A stretch of 64,000 bases of DNA from Hyphomonadaceae bacterium TMED5 (GCA_002173095.1 NHBK01000016.1:23786-87785), one strand, 5' to 3'. Numbered from the stretch's first letter, positions 1-8,389 are shown. Notes: generated from the letters alone by a model not told the origin. Program-made: numbers and translations.

Positions 1-1405
1 CTTTATGGGCGTCAACGACAGCTTTGAGTGCGTCATTTAACTCACTGAAATCACACGCCTGCATATCCGAGAAGGCGGTGTCGAAATAGCTCTCGACCAA
101 TTCCAAATACCGGTCAGTCTGGCCACGATAAAGCCAGACGATGGCAGTAATGTTCTGCTGTTGCTCTGGTGTGAAGTCGTAAATCTTGCGGGTCACTTTG
201 CGAAAGATATTCCGCGCATCGATCATCAGGACTTTGTCCTTCAGGTGATCCGACTTGCCCTTGTCGAAGAACCAAAGCTCGCACGGCACTGTGCGCGTGT
301 AGAAAAAGTTGCCGCGAATGGCGACCATGACATCGACATCACCTGTCTTGATCATGGCTTCGCGGACTTTGGCTTCGCCGCCCCCAGACGATGACGCCTG
401 AGACGACATCACGATGCCTGCGCGACCTGTGTCTGACAGGTATGAATGGAAGAAGGACATCCAGACATAGTTACCGTTGGAAACCTTGCCCGCCTTGTTC
501 ACGCCAGGCAGGCCGAACGTGAGGCGTGGGTCGTTTTTGATTTTCTCAGCGTCGATCTCATCCACGTTGAAAGGTGGATTGGCCATGACGAAGTCAAAGG
601 GACCGTGCTTTTCATGCGGGTCTTCGTAGTATGAAATGGCTTTGCCGATTTTGCCCTCCAGCCCATGAACCGCGAGGTTCATTTTGGCGAGACGGATCGT
701 CGTCGGGTTTTTCTCCATTCCGTAGAAGGTGACGCGGTCGCTTGGGTTGGCTTTCATATATTCAATGAAATGTGCCGACTGAACGAACATACCGCCAGAC
801 CCGCATGCCGGATCAATGATCTTCCCATGGTCGGGCTCGATGACGTTCACAATGGTCTGGACGATTGACGTCGGCGTGAAAAACTCGCCGCCATCATGCG
901 CTTTCTGATCCGCGAATTGGGTCAGAAAGTATTCGTAGATTTTGCCGAATACGTCGCCATCAGCTTTTTGAAGGGCTGGATCGTTAAATGTCCGCAAGAG
1001 CTGACCGAGATCATCATCGCCCAGCTCCTGATATTCCGACTTGGGAAGCGCACCATCTAGCGATTGATAGTCCGCCTCTATGCTTTCCATCGCGGCGATA
1101 ATTGCGCCTGCACGGTCGCCGCCGTCTGGGATCGACACAAGATGATCGAATTGGGCTTCCGGCTTCAGGAAGATAGAACCGCGCTGTGAAAAGTCTTCTT
1201 TTGTCAGGTCTCGTGTTTTGCCGCCACGCGAAGGTAGCGTTGCCACGATCTCGTCTTTGACACGCAAAAAGCGGCTATAGGCATGACGTAGGAAGATCAG
1301 CCCCATGACAGGCAGGAAATACTCGTTGCTGGCAAAGTTTGAGTTCGCGCGCAGATGGTCGGCCACTGACCATAAACGCTTTTCGATTTCCCCGACGTGT
1401 TCCAT
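1..1405 (-). CDS. hsdM: Type I restriction-modification DNA methylase subunit HsdM (C-terminus outside window)
   Basis: My translation of the minus strand gives an open frame of about 468 codons, starting at ATG 1405 and running off the left edge. The N-terminal part (about residues 5-160) is the HsdM helical domain. The Rossmann methylase domain follows, with the SAM-binding motif DPACGSGGMF near residue 198 and the catalytic NPPF near residue 276, which are hallmarks of N6-adenine methylases. HsdM methylates adenine in a bipartite site as part of an HsdRMS complex. HsdS and HsdR are not in the window and probably lie to the left. Family assignment is very secure; whether the system is intact cannot be seen. 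Confidence 0.95.
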   Translation of the reverse strand, partial: MEHVGEIEKRLWSVADHLRANSNFASNEYFLPVMGLIFLRHAYSRFLRVKDEIVATLPSRGGKTRDLTKEDFSQRGSIFLKPEAQFDHLVSIPDGGDRAGAIIAAMESIEADYQSLDGALPKSEYQELGDDDLGQLLRTFNDPALQKADGDVFGKIYEYFLTQFADQKAHDGGEFFTPTSIVQTIVNVIEPDHGKIIDPACGSGGMFVQSAHFIEYMKANPSDRVTFYGMEKNPTTIRLAKMNLAVHGLEGKIGKAISYYEDPHEKHGPFDFVMANPPFNVDEIDAEKIKNDPRLTFGLPGVNKAGKVSNGNYVWMSFFHSYLSDTGRAGIVMSSQASSSGGGEAKVREAMIKTGDVDVMVAIRGNFFYTRTVPCELWFFDKGKSDHLKDKVLMIDARNIFRKVTRKIYDFTPEQQQNITAIVWLYRGQTDRYLELVESYFDTAFSDMQACDFSELNDALKAVVDAHK

Positions 1406-2070
1406 TTTCCCTCAATTCTTCGCGGCTTGTTTCTGTCTGATGCACGATCTCGTACCGAGACTCGCGAGGCAATCGAAGACGAAACATTTTCCCCTGCATT
1501 TTCAAAACTATACAAAAGCAGCGTAGAAGTGAATAACTTTATTTAAGGTTGATTTTTTCGGTCACGCACGATCTGATAATCAATTCAAGCATTCATTGAA
1601 TGGCGATCAAACGGCCGGTCGTTTGCGCATGGTTCGGGGTGCAGGGGTGGAGAGGCAATTCTCCAAGTCCCTTGCGAGTGGGTTTCAAGGGGGCCGATAG
1701 TCCCCTGATCCTCCTGAAGGGATCGATGGGTGCAGGGAGAGCGAAGTCTCCTTGCTGGCGGGTGTCGGGGGCTATTACCCTGACCGCTGATGAAACGGGC
1801 GTCCGTTTCGAGTGATTAATCGGCGATACGATTTGTTGGATGAAACCTGTCCCCGACCTGGAGTGTAAACTGGAGCGTTCTTCGTCAGAAGACCTTGCAT
1901 AAGTTGGAACATAAGAAGTGGGGCTTTGGTGTCATCCAATGGCGGCAGAGGGTGCATGGGAGATGAGCGCAGCGGCTCTCCCTGCCAAGATCGCGTGTAA
2001 TACACGCACATCTTGCACTTCAACGAATACTGGAGATGCAGTGTTTGAGTGACCCGATTTTGCACTGCAT
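1406..2070. other. Gene-free stretch with several related stem-loops
   Basis: No credible gene lies here; the short frames have no family resemblance and odd composition. It carries at least four stem-loops. Three share the form GTGCA-GGG...CC(C/T)TGC: 1641-1675, 1732-1755 (a 9-bp stem GCAGGGAGA/TCTCCTTGC around gcgaag) and 1954-1985 (GCA-t-GGGAGA/TCTCCCTGC). The fourth, at 1986-2015, is a long hairpin with arms CAAGAT and GCGTGTA pairing with TACACGC and ATCTTG. The promoter of hsdM should also lie here. A structured RNA, a transfer-origin-like region or a degenerate repeat family are all possible. Confidence 0.6.
1986..2015. repeat. Long two-part hairpin
   Basis: CAAGAT-c-GCGTGTA-a-TACACGC-ac-ATCTTG: 13 paired bases around a single-base centre, interrupted by a small internal loop. 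It lies 56 bases past the stop of the 305-aa minus-strand gene. No T-run follows on either strand, so it is not a textbook terminator. Confidence 0.65.
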
Positions 2071-2988
2071 TTAGAAACTATCTGACCGCCACTTAACGAC
2101 ACCTCTTGTTAGATAACGTATCAAGGCTTGAGGCATCGCATCATCATTTATTGAGAGGACTGTGGGCTCTGGAACCTCTGAATTGTTCTTCGTTGCGACA
2201 AAAGGCCATGCGGTCGCAGGCTCGGCTCCGATGGCGCTCAATCCGATCCCGCTAAGAGAGATGACTCGGCCAACGGGGTCTTTGTGGACTTGGTCAACAT
2301 AAAGAAATTGGTTGCCCGTTGGGGTGTGGCTGTACTCTTCACCGAGTCGCGCTTTATGGGAGAGATTAATGAGATCACGGCCCAAATTGGGCAGGGCGAC
2401 ATATTCACCAGTCAAGGTGTAGTGATACAGCTCTTGGGAATTGAGTTCGTGAGCATATTTGTAGTGAAGCTCTGCCGCCACGTGGGCAGAATCCGCATCA
2501 ATTTTGAGTGCACACACCATAACGCGATCTAATTCCAAATCGAGATAATGCGGTCGATACAGACTGTAATGCCCCGAAACAGCTTTTGCGCGTTCATAGG
2601 AGCCTTCGTTGGTACCTCCGAATGCGGATTGTAGATAGTAGCTCTGCGGTTCGTACTCCCGCATGTGCGCTTCACGGTAATGCTTTGCGTGGATGTTATA
2701 AATCTCTCTGCTGGATCGGTTTAGAAAGTACTCGAGCCGCGAATGCAGATCGCGACCAACCGACTTTCCAGCCGCTATTTTGTCCAGACCGTCTCTGATA
2801 GCCTTGGCACTCTTTTGAGACGGAATATCCTTCAAAGAAAAATACTTAGAGAATTGGTGCTCTTCTTCGGCAATTTTCGCGAAGATTTCGCGCGATAGTT
2901 TAGCTGGATTCCATTCCGGCCTTCGCAGAAGTTCACGAATAGTGCTTTCGTGTGCCCGCGCTTTGACAGCTTCTTCTTGATCCAACAC
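2071..2988 (-). CDS. Protein of unknown function, 305 aa, on the mobile element
   Basis: I do not recognise a family. The product is soluble, with no signal peptide or membrane segment. It is hydrophilic and rich in Tyr, His and charged residues, with a helical N-terminal third (about residues 1-120) and a mixed C-terminal part. The start at 2988 is only 14 bases from a 13-bp near-perfect dyad (3003-3031) that should overlap its promoter, so the gene is probably controlled by a dimeric repressor, perhaps by itself. It is transcribed divergently from the LuxR-type gene. It could be an element regulator or a defence protein; neither is supported by a motif I can name. Confidence 0.6.
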   Translation of the reverse strand: MLDQEEAVKARAHESTIRELLRRPEWNPAKLSREIFAKIAEEEHQFSKYFSLKDIPSQKSAKAIRDGLDKIAAGKSVGRDLHSRLEYFLNRSSREIYNIHAKHYREAHMREYEPQSYYLQSAFGGTNEGSYERAKAVSGHYSLYRPHYLDLELDRVMVCALKIDADSAHVAAELHYKYAHELNSQELYHYTLTGEYVALPNLGRDLINLSHKARLGEEYSHTPTGNQFLYVDQVHKDPVGRVISLSGIGLSAIGAEPATAWPFVATKNNSEVPEPTVLSINDDAMPQALIRYLTRGVVKWRSDSF

Positions 2989-3002
2989 ACCACCCCGCGA
3001 TT

Positions 3003-3031
3003 AAAAGTCCGAACTTATAGTTCGAACTTTT
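3003..3031. promoter_or_regulatory. 13-bp dyad, likely operator
   Basis: AAAAGTCCGAACT-tat-AGTTCGAACTTTT, a 13-bp inverted repeat with one mismatch, spaced by 3 bases. It sits just upstream of the start codon at 2988 and in the divergent interval with the genes starting at 3150/3299. The symmetry fits a dimeric repressor covering promoter elements. Confidence 0.65.
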
Positions 3032-3149
3032 CTAAGTGTAGTCGTCAATCTTCGAAGTGCACTTTTTTGACGGATAGTCGTGCTTCGTCAATCCTGAGGA
3101 AATTTCATCTTAAATCTGGTGAAATTTCTTAGAAAGGAAGGATGCTCCC

Positions 3150-3311
3150 ATGCGTAAGAACATTGTACACGAAGCTCGAAATTACAATACGAACCAAAGC
3201 ACCCAATGCCCTGAAGGACGCAGGACATCCTCTAAATTACTGAAGAAGTCAAGTTCATCTGAGAAGCGCACTAACGCTGATTACGGAGGTGCATTGAGAT
3301 GTCTTGCTTAG
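3150..3311 (+). CDS. Small ORF overlapping the LuxR-type gene
   Basis: A 53-codon frame begins at ATG 3150 after a purine-rich site (GGAAGGA) and ends at TAG 3309-3311, overlapping the start of the next gene by 13 bases in another frame. The peptide is basic and polar, rich in Ser, Lys and Arg, with no recognisable motif. Its overlap could couple translation to the HTH protein, making it a leader-type peptide. Coding status is uncertain and it may be only the leader region of 3299. Confidence 0.3.
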   Translation: MRKNIVHEARNYNTNQSTQCPEGRRTSSKLLKKSSSSEKRTNADYGGALRCLA

Positions 3312-3523
3312 CAGCGCCTGACGATTACCCGGAACTCTCTCAACGCCAGCTCGATGTCATTAAGCTCATGACAGAGGGGTTACGACTAAAAGAAATGGCA
3401 TTTGAACTTGGCATCAGCGAGGGTGCAGTGAATAAGCATATCAGCTGCATTAGAAAAAAATACCAAGCTGATACAAATGCCCAAGCGGTTTGGCGGCATG
3501 CTCAAAGACGAAACAAATGCTGA
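3299..3523 (+). CDS. LuxR/GerE-type HTH-only transcriptional regulator
   Basis: A 74-aa protein made almost entirely of a GerE helix-turn-helix: LSQRQLDVIKLMTEGL (about residues 14-29), then the recognition region LGISEGAVNKHISCI (about 38-52). It has no sensor or receiver domain, like other stand-alone LuxR-type regulators on conjugative elements. ATG 3299 is preceded by a strong GGAGGT site (3285-3290). The gene faces a terminator shared with the converging small genes. Control of element transfer or excision is plausible but not shown. Confidence 0.8.
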   Translation: MSCLAAPDDYPELSQRQLDVIKLMTEGLRLKEMAFELGISEGAVNKHISCIRKKYQADTNAQAVWRHAQRRNKC

Positions 3524-3530
3524 AAACAAA

Positions 3531-3561
3531 ATGAGGGCGTCGGACGACGCCCTCATTCTTC
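3531..3561. terminator. Bidirectional rho-independent terminator
   Basis: Perfect 11-bp stem ATGAGGGCGTC/GACGCCCTCAT with loop ggac (3531-3556). It follows the LuxR-type gene on the plus strand and, on the minus strand, is followed by a T-rich run (from 3523-3530), so it can serve both converging units. Confidence 0.8.
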
Positions 3562-3575
3562 GGATTATGCTGAAC

Positions 3576-3869
3576 TCACCACCCGTCGATCATGGCAATC
3601 AGCATGATGAGTGCGGGAATTCCAACCACAACGGCTCCGATTACCCCGAGAGCAATCAATCCACTGTTGTCGCCTTTATCTCGCGTTGATGAAGCACGCC
3701 TCACATAAGTTGGGGTAGCATTTGCTTTTTGTTGCGTCTCAAACGATTTCTTCTGAGCAGCCATGGCTTCGTTATGGCGACGCATTTGGTCGCCAAGTCG
3801 CCACTGAGCGTCATTCGGATTCCAGCTTGAACCCGTATATCCTCCCATAAAATCATTCCCACTGGACAT
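3576..3869 (-). CDS. Small tail-anchored membrane protein, 97 aa
   Basis: The first 65 residues are hydrophilic and rich in Ser, Gln and Asn; residues about 70-93 form one hydrophobic helix (LIALGVIGAVVVGIPALIML), so it is probably anchored in the inner membrane by its C-terminus. ATG 3869 follows a clear GAAAGGAG site. It is downstream of the 92-aa gene and traG on the same strand and probably co-transcribed with them. A role in DNA transfer is inferred only from position. Confidence 0.65.
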   Translation of the reverse strand: MSSGNDFMGGYTGSSWNPNDAQWRLGDQMRRHNEAMAAQKKSFETQQKANATPTYVRRASSTRDKGDNSGLIALGVIGAVVVGIPALIMLIAMIDGW

Positions 3870-3882
3870 TATTCACTCCTTT

Positions 3883-4161
3883 CTAAATTGACTTGGATTT
3901 GTTTGGGCCATCCATTTGCTGCCCTAGAGGGCGCTCTTGCTTGATGCGCTCGATCTCCTTCTGGAGATCATCTCGACGCTCCTGCATCGCTTCCCGACCT
4001 ATGCGGTCACCCTCAATACGCATTTGACCGGTTGGACGAAGATGCATTTGCGGTGTCTCCGGCGTATTGAGCCGCTGATCGATGGCGTCCGCAGCTTTTT
4101 GAAGACGGGCTTCGCGTTCCGCGTATGTTTCCGCCGCAATTCTTCCGAACCCCTGTTTCAT
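3883..4161 (-). CDS. Small charged coiled-coil protein next to traG, 92 aa
   Basis: A soluble helical protein, very rich in Arg, Glu and Gln, with a likely coiled coil in residues about 58-80 (ERRDDLQKEIERIKQERP). It has no signal or membrane segment and no known family. It starts 33 bases after the traG stop, with 13 bases to the next gene, so the three form an operon. Small helical proteins like this are often accessory to coupling proteins; this is inference from context. Confidence 0.6.
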   Translation of the reverse strand: MKQGFGRIAAETYAEREARLQKAADAIDQRLNTPETPQMHLRPTGQMRIEGDRIGREAMQERRDDLQKEIERIKQERPLGQQMDGPNKSKSI

Positions 4162-4194
4162 AGTTTCAGCTCCTGAGTTTCTGACGGTGCGGCT

Positions 4195-5931
4195 TTATTC
4201 AGCCGCAACAGGTGCAACGTTGATGTTTGATTTGGCGGCTTTCTCTGCGGTGCTGACAGATATGCCCTCAGGTATCACGAGCATGTTCCACTGGTCATAA
4301 TTGGCACGCTTGATCAGTAAGGGCTTCGCACCAGGCATGAAGACATAAGCGTCTCCAGACTGTCGGCTGGCAATTTTCTCGACCTGATCCGGACGTGCGA
4401 CTTCCCGAAGCTGCATGCTATAGCTTGAAGAGCTTCCGCCACTGCCAGAGCTATGACTGTATGCCTTGTAGTATTCTTTCCCAAGACGCGCTGAGAGATA
4501 TTGCTGCGTATCAAGATCGTTGTTCGAAAACATGATCAACGTACCCGAATTGGCGATGAACGTTTCCCAGGCTTCGTACCCATACTGCTCTTTCAACTGG
4601 CCGATATCTTGAGCGCAGATAAACAGTTTGACGCCGAATTTAGCCGCTTCACCAGCTGCGCGTTTGATCCGCTCCATCCGGCCAAGCAATGGAAATTCGT
4701 CCAATACGAAGAGTGTGGAATGCTCAGGCTTTGGGACCGATAAGTCCTGCATGGCGTCGAAAGCTGCGTTGAACAGCAAGCGGGTCCAGGACTTGTATGC
4801 TTCACCTAACGCAGCGGGAAGAACGATATAAACGGAGACATTCCCGTTCTTGAGTTCTTTCATGGAGAACGTGCTCTCAGCCGTGCTCTCAGCCATGACA
4901 CCTGAGTCGAGCCACTTCATAGCTGTTCGAGCAATCTCCATGGTAGAGGCTAGTTCTTCTTGATGCCGGTATTCATTACTCTCTGCAAAGCGTCTAATGA
5001 GGCCGCCAAATGCATCACTTCGAGACATGGCTGTCCATAATACACTCGGGTCGCCCGACATCAGAAGATCACGAACTTGCTTGAGGTTCATTTGCTCGCG
5101 GATTGCTCGCGTACCAACAAAAGCAATCAGCATTGCGATCAGTTTTCGCGGCGCGTGCATCCAGTACGGATCAGCAGTTTGATCAGCATGCAGGCTCTCT
5201 GCAAACATGTGGCATTTATCTACTGCAAGCGGGTCAGTCTCGAAATCGACTTCCAGCATTGGGTTCCAGTAGTCGGTTTTGTCTCCTGTAACTCCGAAGG
5301 GGTCCAACAAAACCACTTTCTGACCCAGAACTTCACGTCGATACTTGGCAGTGACTTTATAATTCTCACCGGCTGGGTCATAACAGATCGTAGATCCTTT
5401 CCACCTGGCCAGATTTGGAATGATAAAAGAGCGTCCCTTACCGGCGCGGCTGGCTGCGATCATTGTGACGTGGCGATCATCCTCAAAAGTAAGGCGTTCT
5501 ATAGGTCGCTTAGGGAATCGTTGCGGTTCCGCCATAGAAATAAAGAAACCGCTTCCAGTCTCTGTATCAGCGAGTTCCTTACGAATGAGCCGGGTGCTTG
5601 ATCGCACGGATGAAAAGCGATCTTTAAGACGGGCCAGACGGTCTAACCACCAACCAACAAAAGCATGCCATTGGCGCGATGTCGTGAGGTAGATTGCTAT
5701 TCCAAGTCCAGTAAGGAATAGAGATATCGCGATCAGGATGAATAACCCGGCAAACGCGCCAAACACCCACATCCAGAATTCATAAGTGAGCGCCATGAAT
5801 ATCGCGATTAATGATAAGATGATAGGAATTGTGATGCCTACGCTGATCATCATAAGCCAGTAAGCAGGGGCCGAAGTCGCTGATGGAAGTTTGACCTTCC
5901 TCGAACTCAATGTGCTTGGGTCAATACGCAT
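4195..5931 (-). CDS. traG: TraG/VirD4-type conjugative coupling protein
   Basis: An inner-membrane ATPase that delivers a relaxase-bound DNA strand to a type IV secretion channel. Two N-terminal membrane helices (about residues 23-50 and 53-82) precede the T4CP ATPase domain. Walker A is AASRAGKGRS near residue 158 and Walker B is LFVLDEFPLLG near residue 402; a conserved CAQDIGQL follows. At 578 aa it is of normal length. ATG 5931 is preceded by GAAAGG. No relaxase or VirB/Trb genes accompany it in the window, which is odd for a full ICE. Confidence 0.93.
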   Translation of the reverse strand: MRIDPSTLSSRKVKLPSATSAPAYWLMMISVGITIPIILSLIAIFMALTYEFWMWVFGAFAGLFILIAISLFLTGLGIAIYLTTSRQWHAFVGWWLDRLARLKDRFSSVRSSTRLIRKELADTETGSGFFISMAEPQRFPKRPIERLTFEDDRHVTMIAASRAGKGRSFIIPNLARWKGSTICYDPAGENYKVTAKYRREVLGQKVVLLDPFGVTGDKTDYWNPMLEVDFETDPLAVDKCHMFAESLHADQTADPYWMHAPRKLIAMLIAFVGTRAIREQMNLKQVRDLLMSGDPSVLWTAMSRSDAFGGLIRRFAESNEYRHQEELASTMEIARTAMKWLDSGVMAESTAESTFSMKELKNGNVSVYIVLPAALGEAYKSWTRLLFNAAFDAMQDLSVPKPEHSTLFVLDEFPLLGRMERIKRAAGEAAKFGVKLFICAQDIGQLKEQYGYEAWETFIANSGTLIMFSNNDLDTQQYLSARLGKEYYKAYSHSSGSGGSSSSYSMQLREVARPDQVEKIASRQSGDAYVFMPGAKPLLIKRANYDQWNMLVIPEGISVSTAEKAAKSNINVAPVAAE

Positions 5932-6288
5932 AGTGACAAGCCTTTCTTGGTTGGCGATTGTTCGAACTCAAGAAAACTCGATAAAGAGAAGCTGTCAGCG
6001 GAGCAGTTTTAGTACCGGACATTTTTGACCGGTGGTAGTTTTGCTACCTTGCAAAGTTCGACAGGCTCCGTACCGTTGTGTAATACAGTGTCCATGGTCT
6101 ACGCTGGGACACTGACATCGTTCAGCAGAACGTTTCCCAAAATTTTTCCGAATTTTCTTGAACTTACAAAGCTCAATTTGCTAGAGTGTTCTTGAAATGT
6201 TCTATTTTTGCGTGAGCGTATTTCTCCGCACGAAATAGAGGCCGAACCGTTTCCTTAAAAACCAAAACCCTCGGAAAGGAGGCACACC
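5932..6288. promoter_or_regulatory. Divergent control region between traG and the recombinase operon
   Basis: A 357-bp AT-rich interval without a gene. It must carry promoters for traG (leftward) and the recombinase pair (rightward). Visible dyads: GGTAG-ttttg-CTACC at about 6031-6045 and AGTGTCC/GGACACT with a 12-base spacer at about 6088-6113. Two TTCTTGAA-like sequences (about 6159 and 6190) recur. These may be operators or recombinase accessory sites; none can be assigned. Confidence 0.5.
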
Positions 6289-6618
6289 ATGCATGAGCAT
6301 GAAGACCGCATATCTATGCACAAACAACATGATCCGAATACGGACGATTGTACTAATCAGAAGCTATCAGTTGGGATCGATACATCAAAATACGAAGCTC
6401 TGTTAGCCGACGCGGAAATTTCGGATGAAGACAAGCGCGAGCTAATTCAAGCTTTATGGTCTATCGTTTCCAGCTTTGTGAAGCTTGGCTTTGGTGTGCA
6501 TCCCGTCCAACTCGCAATGCGTAAAAGGGATTGTGGACAAGACTCAAACACCTTCGCCGCAGGGGCTCAGATTCCGCTAAAATCAGAGAGCGAGCGAAAG
6601 GAAGAGATGTCATGCTGA
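6289..6618 (+). CDS. Accessory small protein of the recombinase operon, 109 aa
   Basis: A soluble acidic protein. Its centre (about residues 33-80: [19 protein letters not shown] followed by [19 protein letters not shown]) resembles a small protein that often precedes serine recombinases in alphaproteobacterial elements and usually ends in a CGQDS-like sequence, here CGQDSN near residue 82; that resemblance is from memory. ATG 6289 follows a near-perfect GGAAAGGAGG site. Its TGA (6616-6618) overlaps the recombinase ATG (6612), so the two are translationally coupled. It may help the recombinase choose direction or be a regulator; the function is not known to me. Confidence 0.75.
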   Translation: MHEHEDRISMHKQHDPNTDDCTNQKLSVGIDTSKYEALLADAEISDEDKRELIQALWSIVSSFVKLGFGVHPVQLAMRKRDCGQDSNTFAAGAQIPLKSESERKEEMSC

Positions 6619-8264
6619 AAACGTCAAACACACAAAAAGCGGTTGCTTATGTTCGCGTCTCTTCGCTCGCACAAGTCCGAAAAGGGCAAGGCGCTGAAAG
6701 CCAAGCCGCGCGCTGCGCTGAATTCGCCCGAATGAAGGGCTACGAGATAGTCCGCGTATTTGAAGACAAAGCGGTCTCCGGATCGCTAGTGGAACGTCCC
6801 GGCATGAAAACCATGCTTGCATACCTTCGAAAGCACCGACGCGAACAAATCCGAGTGATCATCGATGATATCAGTCGCTTAGCCAGAGACCTGACAGCCC
6901 ATCTCAAACTCAGAACGTCCATCTCAGAAGCGGGCGGCGTCCTTGAATCGCCTTCCATAGAATTCGGCGAAGATAGCGACTCGCAATTGATTGAGCACCT
7001 TTTGGCGTCTGTTTCTGCACACGCTCGCAACAAGAATGCAGAGCAGACCCGCAATCGGATGGAAGCTCGTATTAGGAGCGGCTTCTATCCGTTTGCGGCT
7101 CCTTGGGGCTTCAGGCACCAACGCATTGAGGGCATGGGCAAAACTCTTGTCCGCGATGAACCTCTGGCCAGCATTATCCAAGAAGCCTTTGAAGGGTTAG
7201 CGTCTGGGCGTTTCCAATCAAAAACGGAAATCATGCGTTTCTTCGAAACCTTCCCTGAGTTCCCTCGCGGGAATAATGGTCGGGTCCATTTGCAACGCGT
7301 GCACGATCTCCTGAACCGCGTTTTGTACGGCGGCATGGTAGAACGCCCAGAATGGGGCGTATCCCTGCGTCCCGGAAAGCATGAAGGGCTGGTGAGTTTT
7401 GAGACATTCCAGAAAGCTCACGAACGTCTCAATGGTCGCGCCTATGCTGCGACCCGCGCTGACCTCAATCAGGACTTCCCGTTGCGCGGCGCGGTCGTCT
7501 GCGCATGTTGCTCAAAAAGCATGACCGCTAGTTGGTCTACATCCAAGACAGGTAAGAAGCATGCGTATTACATGTGCTTCAACAAAGCCTGCGATGAATA
7601 CCGCAAATCCATCAAACGCGATGATCTTGAGGGCGCTTTTGAGAAGATGCTTCAAAAACTAACGCCTGGAAAGCAACTCATCGACCTTGTAACAGTCATG
7701 TTTAACGACGCATGGAACCAACAAGCGGGACACGCCAAAGCCGCGCTTAGATCAGTTGAGGATTCGATTAAGAAGATCGATGCGGATATTGCCTCGCTTC
7801 TGGATCGTATTGTGACGGCTACAAATGAGAGTGTGATCAACGCTTACGAGCGCCGTATTGAGAGCTTGGAAAAGGAAAAGCTTTTGCTATCCGAAAAGCT
7901 GTCTCAACAGCCCCGGAAGTATCGCCCTTTCGAGGAGATGTTCGAACTCACGATGCGCTTCCTCTCAAGCCCTTATAATCTTTGGAAAAAAGGTGATTAT
8001 ATCGCGCGCCAAACAGTGCTCAGATTGGTGCTTTCATCGCCACTGGCATATGACCGAAAATCGGGTTTTCGAACCCCCGATATTTCTAATATTTTCAGAG
8101 GCTTAAAGAGTAATATGATGTCTGAAAAACAAATGGCGCACCCGACAGGATTCGAACCTGTGGCCTTCGCCTTCGGAGGGCGACGCTCTATCCAGCTGAG
8201 CTACGGGTGCATACCGTTCGCAAGGTGCTTACGTCATGCTTACGCGAGATTTTCGTCGGCCTAA
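6612..8264 (+). CDS. Large serine recombinase (integrase of the element)
   Basis: It performs site-specific integration and excision through a catalytic serine. Domains of the 550-aa product: resolvase domain (about 10-150) with AYVRVSS carrying the nucleophile and DDISRLARD with active-site Arg; recombinase DNA-binding domain (about 165-270, PWGFRH); zinc ribbon with CxxC (about 300-303) and a second Cys pair (FNKACDE); coiled coil (about 395-440). I chose ATG 6612 because it overlaps the upstream stop and follows GGAAGAG; an earlier in-frame ATG at 6531 lies inside the previous gene. The last roughly 40 residues are the antisense of the adjacent tRNA and beyond, so the C-terminus is probably not functional sequence. 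Confidence 0.93.
   Translation: MLKTSNTQKAVAYVRVSSLAQVRKGQGAESQAARCAEFARMKGYEIVRVFEDKAVSGSLVERPGMKTMLAYLRKHRREQIRVIIDDISRLARDLTAHLKLRTSISEAGGVLESPSIEFGEDSDSQLIEHLLASVSAHARNKNAEQTRNRMEARIRSGFYPFAAPWGFRHQRIEGMGKTLVRDEPLASIIQEAFEGLASGRFQSKTEIMRFFETFPEFPRGNNGRVHLQRVHDLLNRVLYGGMVERPEWGVSLRPGKHEGLVSFETFQKAHERLNGRAYAATRADLNQDFPLRGAVVCACCSKSMTASWSTSKTGKKHAYYMCFNKACDEYRKSIKRDDLEGAFEKMLQKLTPGKQLIDLVTVMFNDAWNQQAGHAKAALRSVEDSIKKIDADIASLLDRIVTATNESVINAYERRIESLEKEKLLLSEKLSQQPRKYRPFEEMFELTMRFLSSPYNLWKKGDYIARQTVLRLVLSSPLAYDRKSGFRTPDISNIFRGLKSNMMSEKQMAHPTGFEPVAFAFGGRRSIQLSYGCIPFARCLRHAYARFSSA
8134..8210 (-). tRNA. tRNA-Arg(CCG), complete
   Basis: Acceptor arms GCACCCG/CGGGTGC, discriminator G and encoded CCA; D-arm GCTC...GAGC; anticodon stem TCGCC/GGCGA with loop CTCCGAA, so the anticodon is CCG (codon CGG); T-arm ACAGG-TTCGAAT-CCTGT. 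The gene lies wholly inside the antisense of the recombinase 3' end. It differs at several positions from the truncated copy at 8346-8389. Confidence 0.97.
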
Positions 8265-8345
8265 AGAGCGAACCCGACATTCACTCAAACCGTTGTTTAG
8301 TCACATCTTTCTTCCAACACCAACAACCACCGCTAGACTTGACAT

Positions 8346-8389
8346 CCGCCTTCGGAGGGCAGCACTCTATCCAGCTGAGCTATGGGTGC
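8346..8389 (-). pseudogene. Truncated tRNA-Arg(CCG), 5' half only
   Basis: From 8389 leftwards: acceptor 5' strand GCACCCA, D-arm and a paired anticodon stem CTGCC/GGCGG with loop CTCCGAA. Just after the anticodon stem the sequence stops resembling a tRNA; there is no variable loop, T-arm or 3' acceptor. A 14-base identity with the complete copy (8347-8360 and 8168-8181) covers the anticodon loop and is the likely crossover core. It is read as the interrupted original host gene. Confidence 0.8.

Larger units (their letters stand above)
1..8360. mobile_element. Right end of an integrated element at a tRNA-Arg gene
   Basis: This is a block of accessory genes (type I methylase, TraG/VirD4 coupling protein, LuxR-type HTH, unknown small proteins and a large serine recombinase) that stops at tRNA-Arg(CCG). 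The recombinase is the last gene before the tRNA, as is usual for an integrase at an element end. To the right the genes are ordinary chromosomal ones. A second tRNA-Arg copy, cut after the anticodon stem-loop, at 8346-8389 marks the likely junction. The other end lies left of the window. No relaxase and no mating-pair genes are visible, so it may be a mobilizable element, a decayed ICE, or an ICE whose other genes lie outside. The exact right boundary (near 8210 or near 8350) is inferred. Confidence 0.75.

Noticed and set aside
1600..2065. Two short frames (71 and 96 codons) in the hairpin region
   Set aside because: Proline/glycine/arginine-rich random-looking translations, produced by the repeated stem-loops.
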